Shown here: positions 1 through 7,522 of the stretch, one piece after another
Position numbering within the stretch: the first letter of the stretch is position 1
Layout of the letters: each line of letters starts with the position of its first letter
From: a virus
Virus record (IMG/VR): IMGVR_UViG_3300031962_000144
Coordinates: 1 to 22,996 of that record
Length of the DNA stretch: 22,996 nt
Strand: one strand, 5' to 3'
The notes under the pieces: generated by a model
What the model was told of the DNA's origin: nothing
Database searches by the model: none
The model's input: only the letters and a program-made list of their open reading frames with translations
Translations under genes and position numbers: made by a program

Positions 1-1755
1 CTGAAGACGGCGGAGATGTTCAACAAGGTCGTAAAGAATATCTACCGCGTGTCGCACTTCCCGCGGCAAGCACGAAAAGCTCTCCAGTGGTCTGTCGGCC
101 TTTCCCGGGGCTATATCTGGCCGCGCTACATCCGCACTGACTTTGGCTGGGGTCCGGGACAGGTTGAATTTATGGACCTTGGCCCGCGCGAGGTTATGCC
201 GAGCCAGGTACCGAAATCCGGCGACATCCAAGGCTCATATGCATGCACGATCATCGAGTGCTTAGGCATTGCCGAGGCTCATGCGCGCTTCCCGAACGCG
301 CAAGAGAAGCTGCAGCCGATTTCGAAATTCCGCTACACCTCTCCCAATCAAGTTCGCCGGCATGAATTCTGGGACCGTCATCGCTACGGAACCAACACCC
401 AAAACTGGGAAAATCAGTTCTGCGAGATTCGCCACACCTTCATTCGCGATCTCAGAATCAACCGCACTGGCAAGATGCTCCCCATGGGAGACAAAGGGAC
501 ATCGTGGTACTACGAAGTCCCCTCGGTGGGCGCGATAATCTCTTGGCGGGATCCGAACAACAATCTGCCCGCTTCGAAGTCTGCAGATGTGGTCGACTGT
601 CGGCTTTACCCGCACCTTCGCCGGATCATCACAAATCCCGGGATGGAATACCCGCTCTACGATGGACCGGATTTTGACTGGCACGGAGTAATTCCCGCGG
701 TCCAGTACGACGTCGATGACTGGCCATGGTTGGCTGTCGGGTATTCGCTTCTGCAAGATGTCGCCGGCCTCGAGCGCGGGAAACGGGCATTCCTTGACCT
801 GATGTACCGGGTGCTAAAGGTCAAGATGAAGCCGCCAATGGGATACGACCTCAGCGCTGGCGTAGCGCGCGAGGATCTGAAGCGGCTCGACCTCCTGGAT
901 CCTGACATTGAGTCCATCGGCATCGACGGGGATCCGCGAAAGGCTCTGCAATCGATTCTTCCCGATAGCGTGAAAGTGGACGCGGAGGATTTCAAACTGC
1001 TCGAGGTTCTCGAAAAGTTTCAGGGCAAGACTCTAGGACTGAATGACCTCGGTAGCCTCGCGCAGTTGAAATTCAACCTCTCAAGCGAGACGGCCGACAA
1101 GTTGCTAGAAACGATCGGACCCATCGCGAAGGGCATTTCCGGGAACCTCGAGATTTCCCACGCCAAGATCTGCCAGATGCTCAAGTTCATTATCTGCCAG
1201 TACTTCACTACTCGACGGTTGTTGTCCGATATCGGACCAGAAGGGGTCGCGACCAAGGTCTTCGACTTCTACCCACAGTCGATTGTCCCCTCCCATATGC
1301 CTTGGGAGACGGATAAAGAGCAAGCGAGCCAGAGTTCGAACCAAGAGCGCGCGCGCTGGTTTGCGGAGAACCTGCAATTGATCTCCGTGCCAAGTTCTCT
1401 GATCGATATCACCCAAATGCAGGAACGGCTCATGTGGCTTAATTTCCTGCAGCGCGGATTCCCGGTTTCGTTCTCGACCGCATTCAAGAAGCTCGGAATC
1501 GAGGACTGGGGCGAGTCGCCTGGCGCGACCGAATTCGAACGTTGGGAGTACGAGCAGGTTCGTATGGTGGGAGTGAAAACGAAACTGGCCCAACTCGCGG
1601 CAGTCGAAGGTGGCGGAGCTCCCGCCGGTGGCGGTGGGGGTGGCAAAGGTGGCGGACAGGGTAAAGGCGGAGGACGTCCCCCGACGGCACAGGCTCCGCC
1701 GAAGTTGGAAAGTCGCGGGAATGGCGCAAGAACTGTCGTGAGCCAGAGCAAATGA
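1..1755 (+). CDS. Portal protein, 5' end outside the window
   Basis: Probable portal protein, the dodecameric ring at one capsid vertex through which DNA is packaged and to which the tail attaches. The frame is open from base 1; the first ATG is at 16, but five sense codons precede it without a stop, so the true start probably lies upstream. About 584 residues are visible, which is in the usual range for portals. Supporting features are an aromatic, Pro-rich core (around residues 215-285 from the ATG) with a hydrophobic stretch ending in KPPMGYD, a later helical stem-like region, and a C-terminal region (PVSFSTAFKKLGIEDWG) resembling portal tails. The last 50 residues are low-complexity Gly-rich followed by Pro/Lys/Arg, probably disordered. 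Position upstream of scaffold and major capsid genes fits. The assignment rests on recalled family pattern plus gene order; no terminase is visible in the window. Confidence 0.72.
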   Translation: MKTAEMFNKVVKNIYRVSHFPRQARKALQWSVGLSRGYIWPRYIRTDFGWGPGQVEFMDLGPREVMPSQVPKSGDIQGSYACTIIECLGIAEAHARFPNAQEKLQPISKFRYTSPNQVRRHEFWDRHRYGTNTQNWENQFCEIRHTFIRDLRINRTGKMLPMGDKGTSWYYEVPSVGAIISWRDPNNNLPASKSADVVDCRLYPHLRRIITNPGMEYPLYDGPDFDWHGVIPAVQYDVDDWPWLAVGYSLLQDVAGLERGKRAFLDLMYRVLKVKMKPPMGYDLSAGVAREDLKRLDLLDPDIESIGIDGDPRKALQSILPDSVKVDAEDFKLLEVLEKFQGKTLGLNDLGSLAQLKFNLSSETADKLLETIGPIAKGISGNLEISHAKICQMLKFIICQYFTTRRLLSDIGPEGVATKVFDFYPQSIVPSHMPWETDKEQASQSSNQERARWFAENLQLISVPSSLIDITQMQERLMWLNFLQRGFPVSFSTAFKKLGIEDWGESPGATEFERWEYEQVRMVGVKTKLAQLAAVEGGGAPAGGGGGGKGGGQGKGGGRPPTAQAPPKLESRGNGARTVVSQSK

Positions 1756-2282
1756 AAAAACATGTCAAACGTCATATCGTGCAGCAGCCGGATGATCCCT
1801 CTATCCGCATAATTCCACTGACGAAAGGACAAAATGCCATCGTGGATGCGGCTGATTACGATTGGCTTAACCAGTGGAATTGGTTTGCGGCATATGCGAG
1901 GAAAACCCGCACTTTTTATGCGGCACGCGCAGTCAGGGTCGAAGGTAGGCCGCACTTTATGTACATGCATCGCCAAGTATTAGGTCTGGAGATTGAAGAT
2001 GAGAGACAGGGCGATCATATTAAGAACCGAGAGACATTAAATAACCGACGCTCCAATCTCCGCATTGCGACTCACGCTCAAAATATGCAGCACAGCGAAA
2101 AGGGCGGGGATGGTATCAGCGGTATGAAGGGCGTCTCGCTGATAAAGGGAAGATTTTGGCGTGCCAGAATTAAATTTAATAACAAAGAAATTCACATCGG
2201 ACTCTTCGGTACGAAGCAAGAAGCGTATGCGGCATATTGCGATACAGCTCGAAAATTGCACGGGAAGTTCGCAAGTGTGTGA
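1752..2282 (+). CDS. HNH homing endonuclease with AP2 DNA-binding domain (copy 1)
   Basis: Probable free-standing homing endonuclease of 176 aa. An N-terminal segment with IPLTKGQNAIVDAADY (residues 21-36) is shared with the two other copies in this window. The HNH nuclease core follows: MHRQVLGL near residue 72, GDH at 87-89, NNRRSNLR at 97-104 and QN at 110-111. A C-terminal AP2-like DNA-binding domain runs from about 122 to 173 (GMKGVSL, WRARI, GLFGTKQEAYAAY). Its ATG overlaps the portal stop as ATGA (1752-1755). The stop also overlaps a possible GTG start of the next gene (GTGA, 2279-2282). Its AT-richer codon usage compared with the portal suggests independent acquisition. It is the only one of the four endonuclease genes on the plus strand, so it is co-transcribed with the virion genes. 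It probably has no structural role. Confidence 0.9.
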   Translation: MKKHVKRHIVQQPDDPSIRIIPLTKGQNAIVDAADYDWLNQWNWFAAYARKTRTFYAARAVRVEGRPHFMYMHRQVLGLEIEDERQGDHIKNRETLNNRRSNLRIATHAQNMQHSEKGGDGISGMKGVSLIKGRFWRARIKFNNKEIHIGLFGTKQEAYAAYCDTARKLHGKFASV

Positions 2283-2287
2283 CATGG

Positions 2288-2536
2288 ATGAAGCCTAAAG
2301 TGACAAACGTAAAGGTCTACGTTGTTGTGGAACAGGTGCTCGAAGCGCGCGCCAATCCAGAGGAATTGCACGAATACTTGCGCGCCGGTCGCTTCACCGG
2401 GACCGCGAATCTGACTTACGACGCGAACTACAATCAGGGCGGAGTGCGCCGAATTATCACGAAAGAGCACATCGAAATTAAGATGTCGGAACTCGATCGG
2501 TTACTCGAGGCACGCAACGGTTCAAATAATCGTTGA
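2288..2536 (+). CDS. Small hypothetical protein between portal and scaffold
   Basis: An 82-aa protein of unrecognised family. Reading from ATG 2288 gives a short beta-like stretch (VKVYVVVEQVLEA), a charged middle, and a helical C-terminus (residues 60-76, KMSELDRLLEARNG). An in-frame GTG at 2279 overlaps the endonuclease stop as GTGA and lies about 11 nt after GGGAAG, so translation could start there and add three residues. I chose ATG because the extra residues look unremarkable. It sits in the portal-to-scaffold interval, so it may be a head-assembly accessory, but no domain supports that. Its stop (2534-2536) overlaps a TTGAC sequence. Confidence 0.65.
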   Translation: MKPKVTNVKVYVVVEQVLEARANPEELHEYLRAGRFTGTANLTYDANYNQGGVRRIITKEHIEIKMSELDRLLEARNGSNNR

Positions 2537-2603
2537 CTTTTTTCCCTTTCAGGGCTTAGCGTTGCTGTCGAGATTCGTTTCCACCTCTTGAAGAGACCTC
2601 CGG

Positions 2604-2637
2604 AAGCGCCTCGCACCAAAAGTGCTGAGGCGCTTTT
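2604..2637 (+). terminator. Intrinsic terminator upstream of the capsid module
   Basis: Long GC-rich hairpin: AAGCGCCTC (2604-2612) pairs with GAGGCGCTT (2627-2635). An inner GCAC/GTGC stem (2613-2616 with 2622-2625) closes a CAAAA loop, with one bulged T at 2626. A TTTT run follows at 2634-2637. An alternative hairpin, CCAAAAG (2616-2622) with CTTTTGG (2633-2639), would exclude the first one. The next gene starts only 30 nt later, leaving no room for a promoter in between, so it may act as a partial terminator or attenuator rather than an operon end. Confidence 0.75.
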
Positions 2638-2666
2638 GGATTTTGGCTCAAAAATGGAGGAACGTC

Positions 2667-2783
2667 ATGGCAAAGGGACACAAGGGTCTGGTGATCAAGG
2701 GTGGAATGAAGCATCACGGTGGCAAGAAAAAGCACCATGGTGGAAAGAAAAAGGGAAAGAAGGGCGGACGCCGGAAACGCTAG
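2667..2783 (+). CDS. Tiny polybasic protein, 38 aa (cluster A)
   Basis: A 38-residue protein made almost entirely of Lys, Arg, Gly and His: 13 Lys, 3 Arg, 11 Gly, 5 His and no acidic residue. It starts MAKGHKGLVIKGG and ends GGRRKR. A GGAGG site at 2656-2660, six nt before the ATG, argues that it is genuinely translated. It has the same length as the gene at 17030 and shares the HKGLV sequence near its N-terminus with it, so the two look like diverged duplicates. No known family is recognised. The composition suggests binding to nucleic acid or to an acidic surface; a protamine-like role in packaged DNA is inference. It is the first gene after the terminator hairpin and precedes the scaffold and capsid genes. 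Confidence 0.8.
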   Translation: MAKGHKGLVIKGGMKHHGGKKKHHGGKKKGKKGGRRKR

Positions 2784-2821
2784 CCAGTCGTAGCTGACCG
2801 ACACCGAAAGAGAGGCCAGTT

Positions 2822-3010
2822 ATGATGGCAGGCAAAAAAGGCAGGGCCGGAACCGGCAAAGGCCGCCGGCTGAAAATTGGGACTGTGGCCACAGGCTGGA
2901 GCAAAGCGAACAAGGGCGGCGGCAAGACGATGTTGAAAGTCCCCGGGTTCAAGCATGCTGCAGCCAAGGGCACAGGCGGCAAGAAGCGCGGAGGTCGGCG
3001 CAAGCGCTAA
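2822..3010 (+). CDS. Small polybasic protein, 62 aa (cluster A)
   Basis: A 62-residue protein with 13 Lys and 7 Arg and no Asp or Glu. The middle (LKIGTVATGW, residues 17-26, and MLKVPGF, 37-43) is less extreme, and the C-terminus GGKKRGGRRKR shares the terminal GGRRKR with the 38-aa protein upstream. AGAGAGG at 2809-2815 is a good ribosome site. Either of two adjacent ATG codons (2822 or 2825) could be used; the first gives six nt spacing. It belongs to no family I recognise. It sits 38 nt after the previous basic gene and 4 nt before the next gene, so it is part of the head operon. It is probably a nucleic-acid or capsid-interior binding protein, by composition only. Confidence 0.8.
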   Translation: MMAGKKGRAGTGKGRRLKIGTVATGWSKANKGGGKTMLKVPGFKHAAAKGTGGKKRGGRRKR

Positions 3011-3014
3011 ATAG

Positions 3015-3296
3015 ATGGCGACTCCTTCCCAAACTCCAGATCAGGGTGGGGCTCCTCCCGGTGGCGGCGGGGTCTCCCCTGGTCAACAGCAAGCCAATCC
3101 TCTTCAGGCAGCACTTGCAAAATTGGCACAAATTTGTGAGCAGATGGCAGGTCAAAATCCACTCGTCCAAGGCGAGATGATGGAAGCACGTTCTGCTTTC
3201 GTAAAAGCCCTCCAGAAAACTATGACCGCAGCGCGACCGCAGCAGGGAGCGCCCGGGGGCCCTGAACAGGGGCAAGCCCAACCGCAAGGGCAGTAG
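3015..3296 (+). CDS. Small Gly/Pro/Gln-rich head-module protein
   Basis: A 93-aa protein of unrecognised family. Disordered-looking Pro/Gly/Gln-rich ends (residues 1-26 and about 76-93) flank a helical middle (about 27-75, NPLQAALAKLAQICEQM and RSAFVKALQKTM). The start lies four nt after the previous stop with no strong ribosome site close by, so translational coupling is likely. Placement directly before the scaffold gene suggests a role in head assembly, for example a scaffold or portal accessory, but that is inferred only from position. Confidence 0.7.
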   Translation: MATPSQTPDQGGAPPGGGGVSPGQQQANPLQAALAKLAQICEQMAGQNPLVQGEMMEARSAFVKALQKTMTAARPQQGAPGGPEQGQAQPQGQ

Positions 3297-3308
3297 GGAG
3301 ATACCGCT

Positions 3309-4145
3309 ATGACAGTCGCAGAGTTACTGAAACAAGCAGGCATCGCGGATGAAGTCGCGGCCGGCCTACCGAAAGAGGTAGTTACCGCTTTGACCGGATA
3401 CGTTTCTGAAGCCGATACGAAGCTTTCGACGGCAGCCGAGGAAGCGCGCAAAGCGGAAGAGGCGCGTCGACAGATCGAACTTGAGCGCAAAGACATCGAC
3501 AAATACGTCCACGAATTTGGGACGACGGTAGTGGAAAAAGCAGAAGCAGAAGCCCGTGCGAACGCCGCGGAAGCCTACCTGAAGAGTCTGAAGACTCAAG
3601 GCTTCGACATCAAGTATCCCGGCTTGGAAGAGAACAAAGACGGCAAGAAGCCCATCGTTCCTGGGAGTCCAGCCGAAGGGGGTAATGCAGTGAGTGAGAG
3701 CTCTATTCTCGGCAAGGTCGGAACGGTTATGGAACAGTGGCTCGACGCGAACAACGAGCACATGCGGCTCTACGGCGTACCCATCCCAGACGGTTCGCGA
3801 TCGGTGGCGGATGAGGCGGCGCGTGCTCGAGTTCCCCTCGGTACCTACATCGAGCAAAAATACAAGTTCGCGGATGCGCGGAAGTCGAAGCAGGACAAGG
3901 AATATCAGGCGCGCGTCGACGCCGATGTCGCGAAGAAGGTTGAGGAGCACAAGCGGGCAGAGGCCGAGAGACTAGGAAACAACCCAAACCTGCGCGCCGG
4001 CGAATCATCTCGCCAGCCCGTGCTTCCAAAGATCAAGACCGAAGATTTTCACAAGTCGGACGGCAATCAGAGTCGGCGTGAGCGCATGCAGCGCATGATT
4101 TCAAACATTCACAAAGACGTCGAAGCCACGAGAAACAGCGCGTAA
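3309..4145 (+). CDS. Probable capsid scaffolding protein
   Basis: A 278-aa, highly charged, largely helical protein immediately upstream of the major capsid gene, the usual place for the scaffold that templates procapsid assembly and is then removed. Residues about 30-95 are rich in Ala, Glu, Lys and Arg in a coiled-coil pattern (EEARKAEEARRQIELERKD). A middle segment (130-185) is more globular, residues about 195-225 are again Lys/Glu-rich helix, and the C-terminus is basic (RRERMQRMI), as scaffolds often use to bind the coat. GGGAG at 3296-3300 gives a normal ribosome site. No protease motif is visible, so a fused prohead protease is unlikely. The call comes from composition and position rather than a recognised domain. 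Confidence 0.72.
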   Translation: MTVAELLKQAGIADEVAAGLPKEVVTALTGYVSEADTKLSTAAEEARKAEEARRQIELERKDIDKYVHEFGTTVVEKAEAEARANAAEAYLKSLKTQGFDIKYPGLEENKDGKKPIVPGSPAEGGNAVSESSILGKVGTVMEQWLDANNEHMRLYGVPIPDGSRSVADEAARARVPLGTYIEQKYKFADARKSKQDKEYQARVDADVAKKVEEHKRAEAERLGNNPNLRAGESSRQPVLPKIKTEDFHKSDGNQSRRERMQRMISNIHKDVEATRNSA

Positions 4146-4168
4146 ATCCGCGTAAATAGGAGCGATTC

Positions 4169-5431
4169 ATGCCAGCTTTTCTAGATCCTCTCTACAATGA
4201 GATTGACGTCTCGACCCGTGAATCGATCCGTAAGAACGTCGTGCAGGAATGCTTTTTCGTGGATACCCCTCTGCAGGATATCCTCCGCCGTTTCGGAGTC
4301 GTAGAAGACTTCCTCGGTGGTTCTGCGATGGTCGAGGGCTTCAACTACGCCCGCCTGCAGGGATCCGCGGTGACGCCAGGTCAGACAGTCACGGTCACGC
4401 GGAATCAGATCGCGAGTGCGGCGAAGTATTTCGAGAAAGCGTACGCGACCTTTACGCAGATCGAAGACTTCGAACTCGATGTGCTAAACCGCGCAGGCGA
4501 TACGCAGATCATCGATCAGCGAGCCTTGCTCGAGGCGAACCTGGTTTCGCAGATGAACACCATGCTCGAGATGGATACCTATCGGCACGGGCAGCCGTCG
4601 GCAGCGAATGGTGGCATCGGTGGCGTCTCGGATGACCGCTCGAAGTCGAGTAACGGCTTCTTTGAGGGCTTCTCGAACGGCATCGATCCGTCTCCGGATG
4701 GAAACACCTTCACCGTCACCGGCGGAGTAACCCGCAACGGAGTTACCGGCCAGGCCTACAATTCCACGCCATTCTTCTGCGGGCAGACCAACGGGAACGC
4801 TGGGCCGATTACTTACCCGGTTCTGACTAACGCGGTCGCGCAGTTACTCACCCTGAACGGCAAGGCGAAGTGTGGCATCACGAGTCCTTTCGGCTGGGCA
4901 GCGCTGGTGAACATGCTGCGCGCGATTGCTCGTGTCGACCAGCAGTCGATTAAGGAAGGGACCGACTTCGGCTGGCCGTCGGTCGATTTCTTTGGTGTCA
5001 AGATCTTTGCCGATCCGCTGGCGCCATCGGGCAAGACCTACAACTACTTGCCTGGCGGCAACACGGCAGCCTTCGGCGCGGCGGCTCCAAACACGAACTT
5101 TGTGGATGGTTCGGGGAATACGACAAAGCTTGGGTCCTACACCTCTCCGACCTTCACCTCGAATGGCGTGCCGATCGCGAACGCTGCGCTCTCACCCACG
5201 GGCAGCAATTTCCCGTCGAACACATCGATCGCAGCCGCGGAAATCTTGGTGTTGTTCGATCCGGAAGCGGTCAAGATGCGCCCCACGGCGGAGAAGAGTT
5301 GGTTCTTCGCAACCAAAGTGAAAGAGATTCCCGACAACGTTAGCGCGGCCAACATGTTCATGCGCTTGGGCACGAATATTTATGTCTATAACCCACGCCA
5401 TGGCTTGATTATCAGCGGATTTACTGCTTAG
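4169..5431 (+). CDS. Major capsid protein
   Basis: A 420-aa protein with the size, position (directly after the scaffold) and sequence style of an HK97-fold major capsid protein. The N-terminal arm is followed by a helical region (about 70-145, AAKYFEKAYATFTQIEDF then EANLVSQMNTMLEMD). A central domain follows, with PFGWAALVNMLRAI near 235-248 resembling a spine-helix neighbour, then WPSVDFFGVKIFADPL near 268-283. Gly/Ser/Thr/Asn-rich loops (about 285-355) may be surface exposed. The C-terminal domain (AAEILVLFDPEAVKMRP then FATKVKEIPDNVSAANMFMRLGTNIYVYNPR) ends with a typical capsid beta-hinge. A TAGGAG site (4157-4162) precedes the ATG. No Lys/Asn crosslink could be established. Confidence 0.85.
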   Translation: MPAFLDPLYNEIDVSTRESIRKNVVQECFFVDTPLQDILRRFGVVEDFLGGSAMVEGFNYARLQGSAVTPGQTVTVTRNQIASAAKYFEKAYATFTQIEDFELDVLNRAGDTQIIDQRALLEANLVSQMNTMLEMDTYRHGQPSAANGGIGGVSDDRSKSSNGFFEGFSNGIDPSPDGNTFTVTGGVTRNGVTGQAYNSTPFFCGQTNGNAGPITYPVLTNAVAQLLTLNGKAKCGITSPFGWAALVNMLRAIARVDQQSIKEGTDFGWPSVDFFGVKIFADPLAPSGKTYNYLPGGNTAAFGAAAPNTNFVDGSGNTTKLGSYTSPTFTSNGVPIANAALSPTGSNFPSNTSIAAAEILVLFDPEAVKMRPTAEKSWFFATKVKEIPDNVSAANMFMRLGTNIYVYNPRHGLIISGFTA

Positions 5432-5449
5432 TTCTCAAGGAGATACGAC

Positions 5450-6067
5450 ATGCCGTTACAGCGTAACGAGTTCCTGCCGCAGAGTTTCACGACGGTCTAT
5501 GCGTCTCCTTCGGGCATGGCGGATATCCGCACTGGGGTGCCGTATCAGGCCGGCGGTCTGATCGTTGGCACGTACTTCGATTTGACCGAGGCGGAAGCGC
5601 AGAACCTTTCGGGGAACGTGCTGCACACGGGTCGCTATCGGTTTGTGCAGATCGACTCAACTGCGACTGCTTCGAACGTTAAATTCGGAAGTGTCGGCCT
5701 GCTGAAGTCTCTTGCGCTGGGCGTGAACTTCATTACTAGTTTCGACAAGGGCGTTGCTGCCGGGTTGCACCCGGTCGTATTCGTCGCCAGCCCTTCGTCC
5801 ACACAGATTTCCGCAGGTGCATTTATCTTCGTGCAGGAGGCCGGGATCGCAACCGTCAATTACCGCGCTTCTCTCACGAACGGAAGTCCTGCGGTGGGCG
5901 ACCTTATCAGTACCTTCAGCGGAGGCGGGGGACTGCTCGACGATCTCACGCAGAGCACGCAGCCAACCTTCACGCAGATCGCAAATATCTTCGCTCAGGC
6001 TATTAGTCTGCCGACTGGCGGCGGTCAGGGAGTTGTAGAGTTAGATCCTGAGATCTGGCAAGGTTAG
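5450..6067 (+). CDS. Probable head decoration / minor capsid protein
   Basis: A 205-aa, beta-rich, low-charge protein right after the major capsid gene with an AAGGAGATA site (5438-5446). Visible pieces are an N-terminal segment (SFTTVYASPSGMADIRTGVPY) and a central stretch of alternating hydrophobic and small residues (NVKFGSVGLLKSLALGV, then PVVFVASPSST). The C-terminus runs ISLPTGGGQGVVELDPE. The small size and location fit a capsid-stabilising or decoration protein, but no named family is recognised. A structural role is likely; the exact role is inference. Confidence 0.6.
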   Translation: MPLQRNEFLPQSFTTVYASPSGMADIRTGVPYQAGGLIVGTYFDLTEAEAQNLSGNVLHTGRYRFVQIDSTATASNVKFGSVGLLKSLALGVNFITSFDKGVAAGLHPVVFVASPSSTQISAGAFIFVQEAGIATVNYRASLTNGSPAVGDLISTFSGGGGLLDDLTQSTQPTFTQIANIFAQAISLPTGGGQGVVELDPEIWQG

Positions 6068-6082
6068 CGAGGGAGGAACGAC

Positions 6083-6427
6083 GTGCAGCCAACCATCATT
6101 CGCGGATACGACGGCGGGATTGCAGTCGGGCAACGGGAAGCCTTCGTCCTTACCGGCTCAGGCCCGACTTCGTATTCGAACATTGGATCGAGTTCCGGGA
6201 CTGGCGACCTCATCACTCCCCCATTCGGCATCTACCTCGATGTCGTGACTCCGATTCTGACCAAGAGTGGAACGTACTATTTGATCCCGTTTCCGAGCGC
6301 AGTGAATACGACTAGGGCGACCTGGGCATTTCGGTGGTTTACCACATCCACGATGGCCGAGGTCGGCAATGGCACAAACCTGTCTGCGGAGTCTGTTCAA
6401 TTCCTGGCTCTCGGAGGCAACTTCTAA
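6083..6427 (+). CDS. Small beta-rich virion protein, GTG start
   Basis: A 114-aa protein starting at GTG 6083 behind a very good GGGAGGA site (6071-6077). It has short beta-type segments (GIAVGQREAFVLTG, FGIYLDVVTPI, GTYYLIPFPS, RATWAFRWF) typical of a small capsid decoration or fibre-attachment domain, but I do not recognise the family. It is the last gene before the terminator at 6460, so it closes the capsid transcript. Confidence 0.62.
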   Translation: MQPTIIRGYDGGIAVGQREAFVLTGSGPTSYSNIGSSSGTGDLITPPFGIYLDVVTPILTKSGTYYLIPFPSAVNTTRATWAFRWFTTSTMAEVGNGTNLSAESVQFLALGGNF

Positions 6428-6459
6428 AAGCGTGGTAGGAGAGTGGGTCTCCCTTGCGG

Positions 6460-6500
6460 GGCAGGTTTGGTCAAGAGCGGTGACTGAACCTGCCTTTTTT
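6460..6500 (+). terminator. Intrinsic terminator after the capsid module
   Basis: GGCAGGTT (6460-6467) pairs perfectly with AACCTGCC (6487-6494). The stem continues through TGGTCA/TGACTG (6468-6473 with 6481-6486) with two G-U pairs, closing a seven-nt loop, and is followed at once by TTTTTT (6495-6500). This is a textbook intrinsic terminator. A smaller hairpin (GGAGA 6438-6442 with TCTCC 6448-6452) lies just upstream. The next gene starts at 6512, so no promoter fits between; downstream genes must be reached by read-through, anti-termination or processing. Confidence 0.9.
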
Positions 6501-6511
6501 ACTGAGGGCGT

Positions 6512-7522
6512 ATGTCGTTTTTGAGCATGGCGAAATCGCTGGCGGGCGGAGAGATTCCCGGAGTCTCGGAGACGCTCGCGAAGAACAAGATCAACGAAGC
6601 CCTCGGCCGGATCTACGATGAGACTGATTGGAGTTTCCAGGTTCAGGAAGGCGGATGGAATAATCCCGGGCTCCTAGCCAGCGGTGGGACGGTGACTGTC
6701 ACTCCGTACTCGAATCAGGTGATCGGGGACGCGAATGCGACCACTATCTGGGCTGGGATTCAGACTGGGCCGCGGCCGGTGCTCACCGAGTTGCAGTTCC
6801 GTGATCCGTCCTATGCTCTCTACGACATCGTGGCGTACGACACGACAAGCCATCCTCCCTTTGCGACACTGACTCTCGATCGGCAGTGGCTAGAACCGAC
6901 AACGGGTGCTGGTCGGCCGTATCAGATTTACCAGTGCTATTTCCCGGTCCCAGTGCAAGACTTCCGGAAGTTCATCGAGATCCGCGATACGACCTACGAT
7001 CAACCGGTGGATTTCTGGACGTACTCGCGCGACGACCTCGCCTACGTCGATCCTCAGAGACTTCAGTTCGGGCCCGGTGTGCCGACCTATGCTGTGCCGC
7101 ACGATGTTGACCAGAGGCCGGGGTCTACGACTCTCGGGTTCGTTCGCTACGAGATCTGGCCTCACAACCTGTCGCATATGCCGTACAGCTTCGGGTACGA
7201 ACGGCGCGGGGCGCTTCTTGTCAATCCGACTGATACGTTGCAATACCCCATCGACGAAGAATTGCTGATGTGGCGCGTGCGAGAGGTCCTATATCAGTTC
7301 TGCGAAGCACAGAAGGGGATCGACGTGCAGCGCGGCGCTGGTGCCAACTGGCAATTTCTTGCAGAGAAGGCCGAGAAGGAATATAACCGCAAACTTCAGT
7401 TGATCAAATCGGTCGATCGGAACCTAAACCGCAACCTTGTTATCCGTAAGAAGCGTTTTTCTGATGCCAGCTATGATGGCTATTCTACTCAACGACTCGG
7501 TAAATTAAACATAGGACGCTAA
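6512..7522 (+). CDS. Head-tail connector / adaptor protein
   Basis: A 336-aa protein that probably forms the adaptor ring below the portal. The N-terminal helix (SETLAKNKINEALGRIYDETDWSF, roughly residues 19-43) has the iN-A-iy-W pattern seen in short-tailed phage adaptors. The middle (50-235) is beta-rich, and the C-terminal part (about 243-300) is a helical bundle beginning DEELLMWRVREVLYQF. The C-terminal tail is Arg/Asn-rich. A GAGGG site (6504-6508) lies between the terminator T-run and the ATG. Its stop (TAA, 7520-7522) overlaps by three bases the reverse-strand stop of the neighbouring endonuclease relic. Position after the capsid module and before the fibre genes fits an adaptor. The family is not identified with certainty. 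Confidence 0.6.
   Translation: MSFLSMAKSLAGGEIPGVSETLAKNKINEALGRIYDETDWSFQVQEGGWNNPGLLASGGTVTVTPYSNQVIGDANATTIWAGIQTGPRPVLTELQFRDPSYALYDIVAYDTTSHPPFATLTLDRQWLEPTTGAGRPYQIYQCYFPVPVQDFRKFIEIRDTTYDQPVDFWTYSRDDLAYVDPQRLQFGPGVPTYAVPHDVDQRPGSTTLGFVRYEIWPHNLSHMPYSFGYERRGALLVNPTDTLQYPIDEELLMWRVREVLYQFCEAQKGIDVQRGAGANWQFLAEKAEKEYNRKLQLIKSVDRNLNRNLVIRKKRFSDASYDGYSTQRLGKLNIGR

Noticed and set aside
2533-2562. Possible promoter with TTGACT and TAGCGT spaced by 18 nt, upstream of the terminator hairpin
   Set aside because: The -10 box matches poorly and the -35 lies over a stop codon; not enough for a promoter call.
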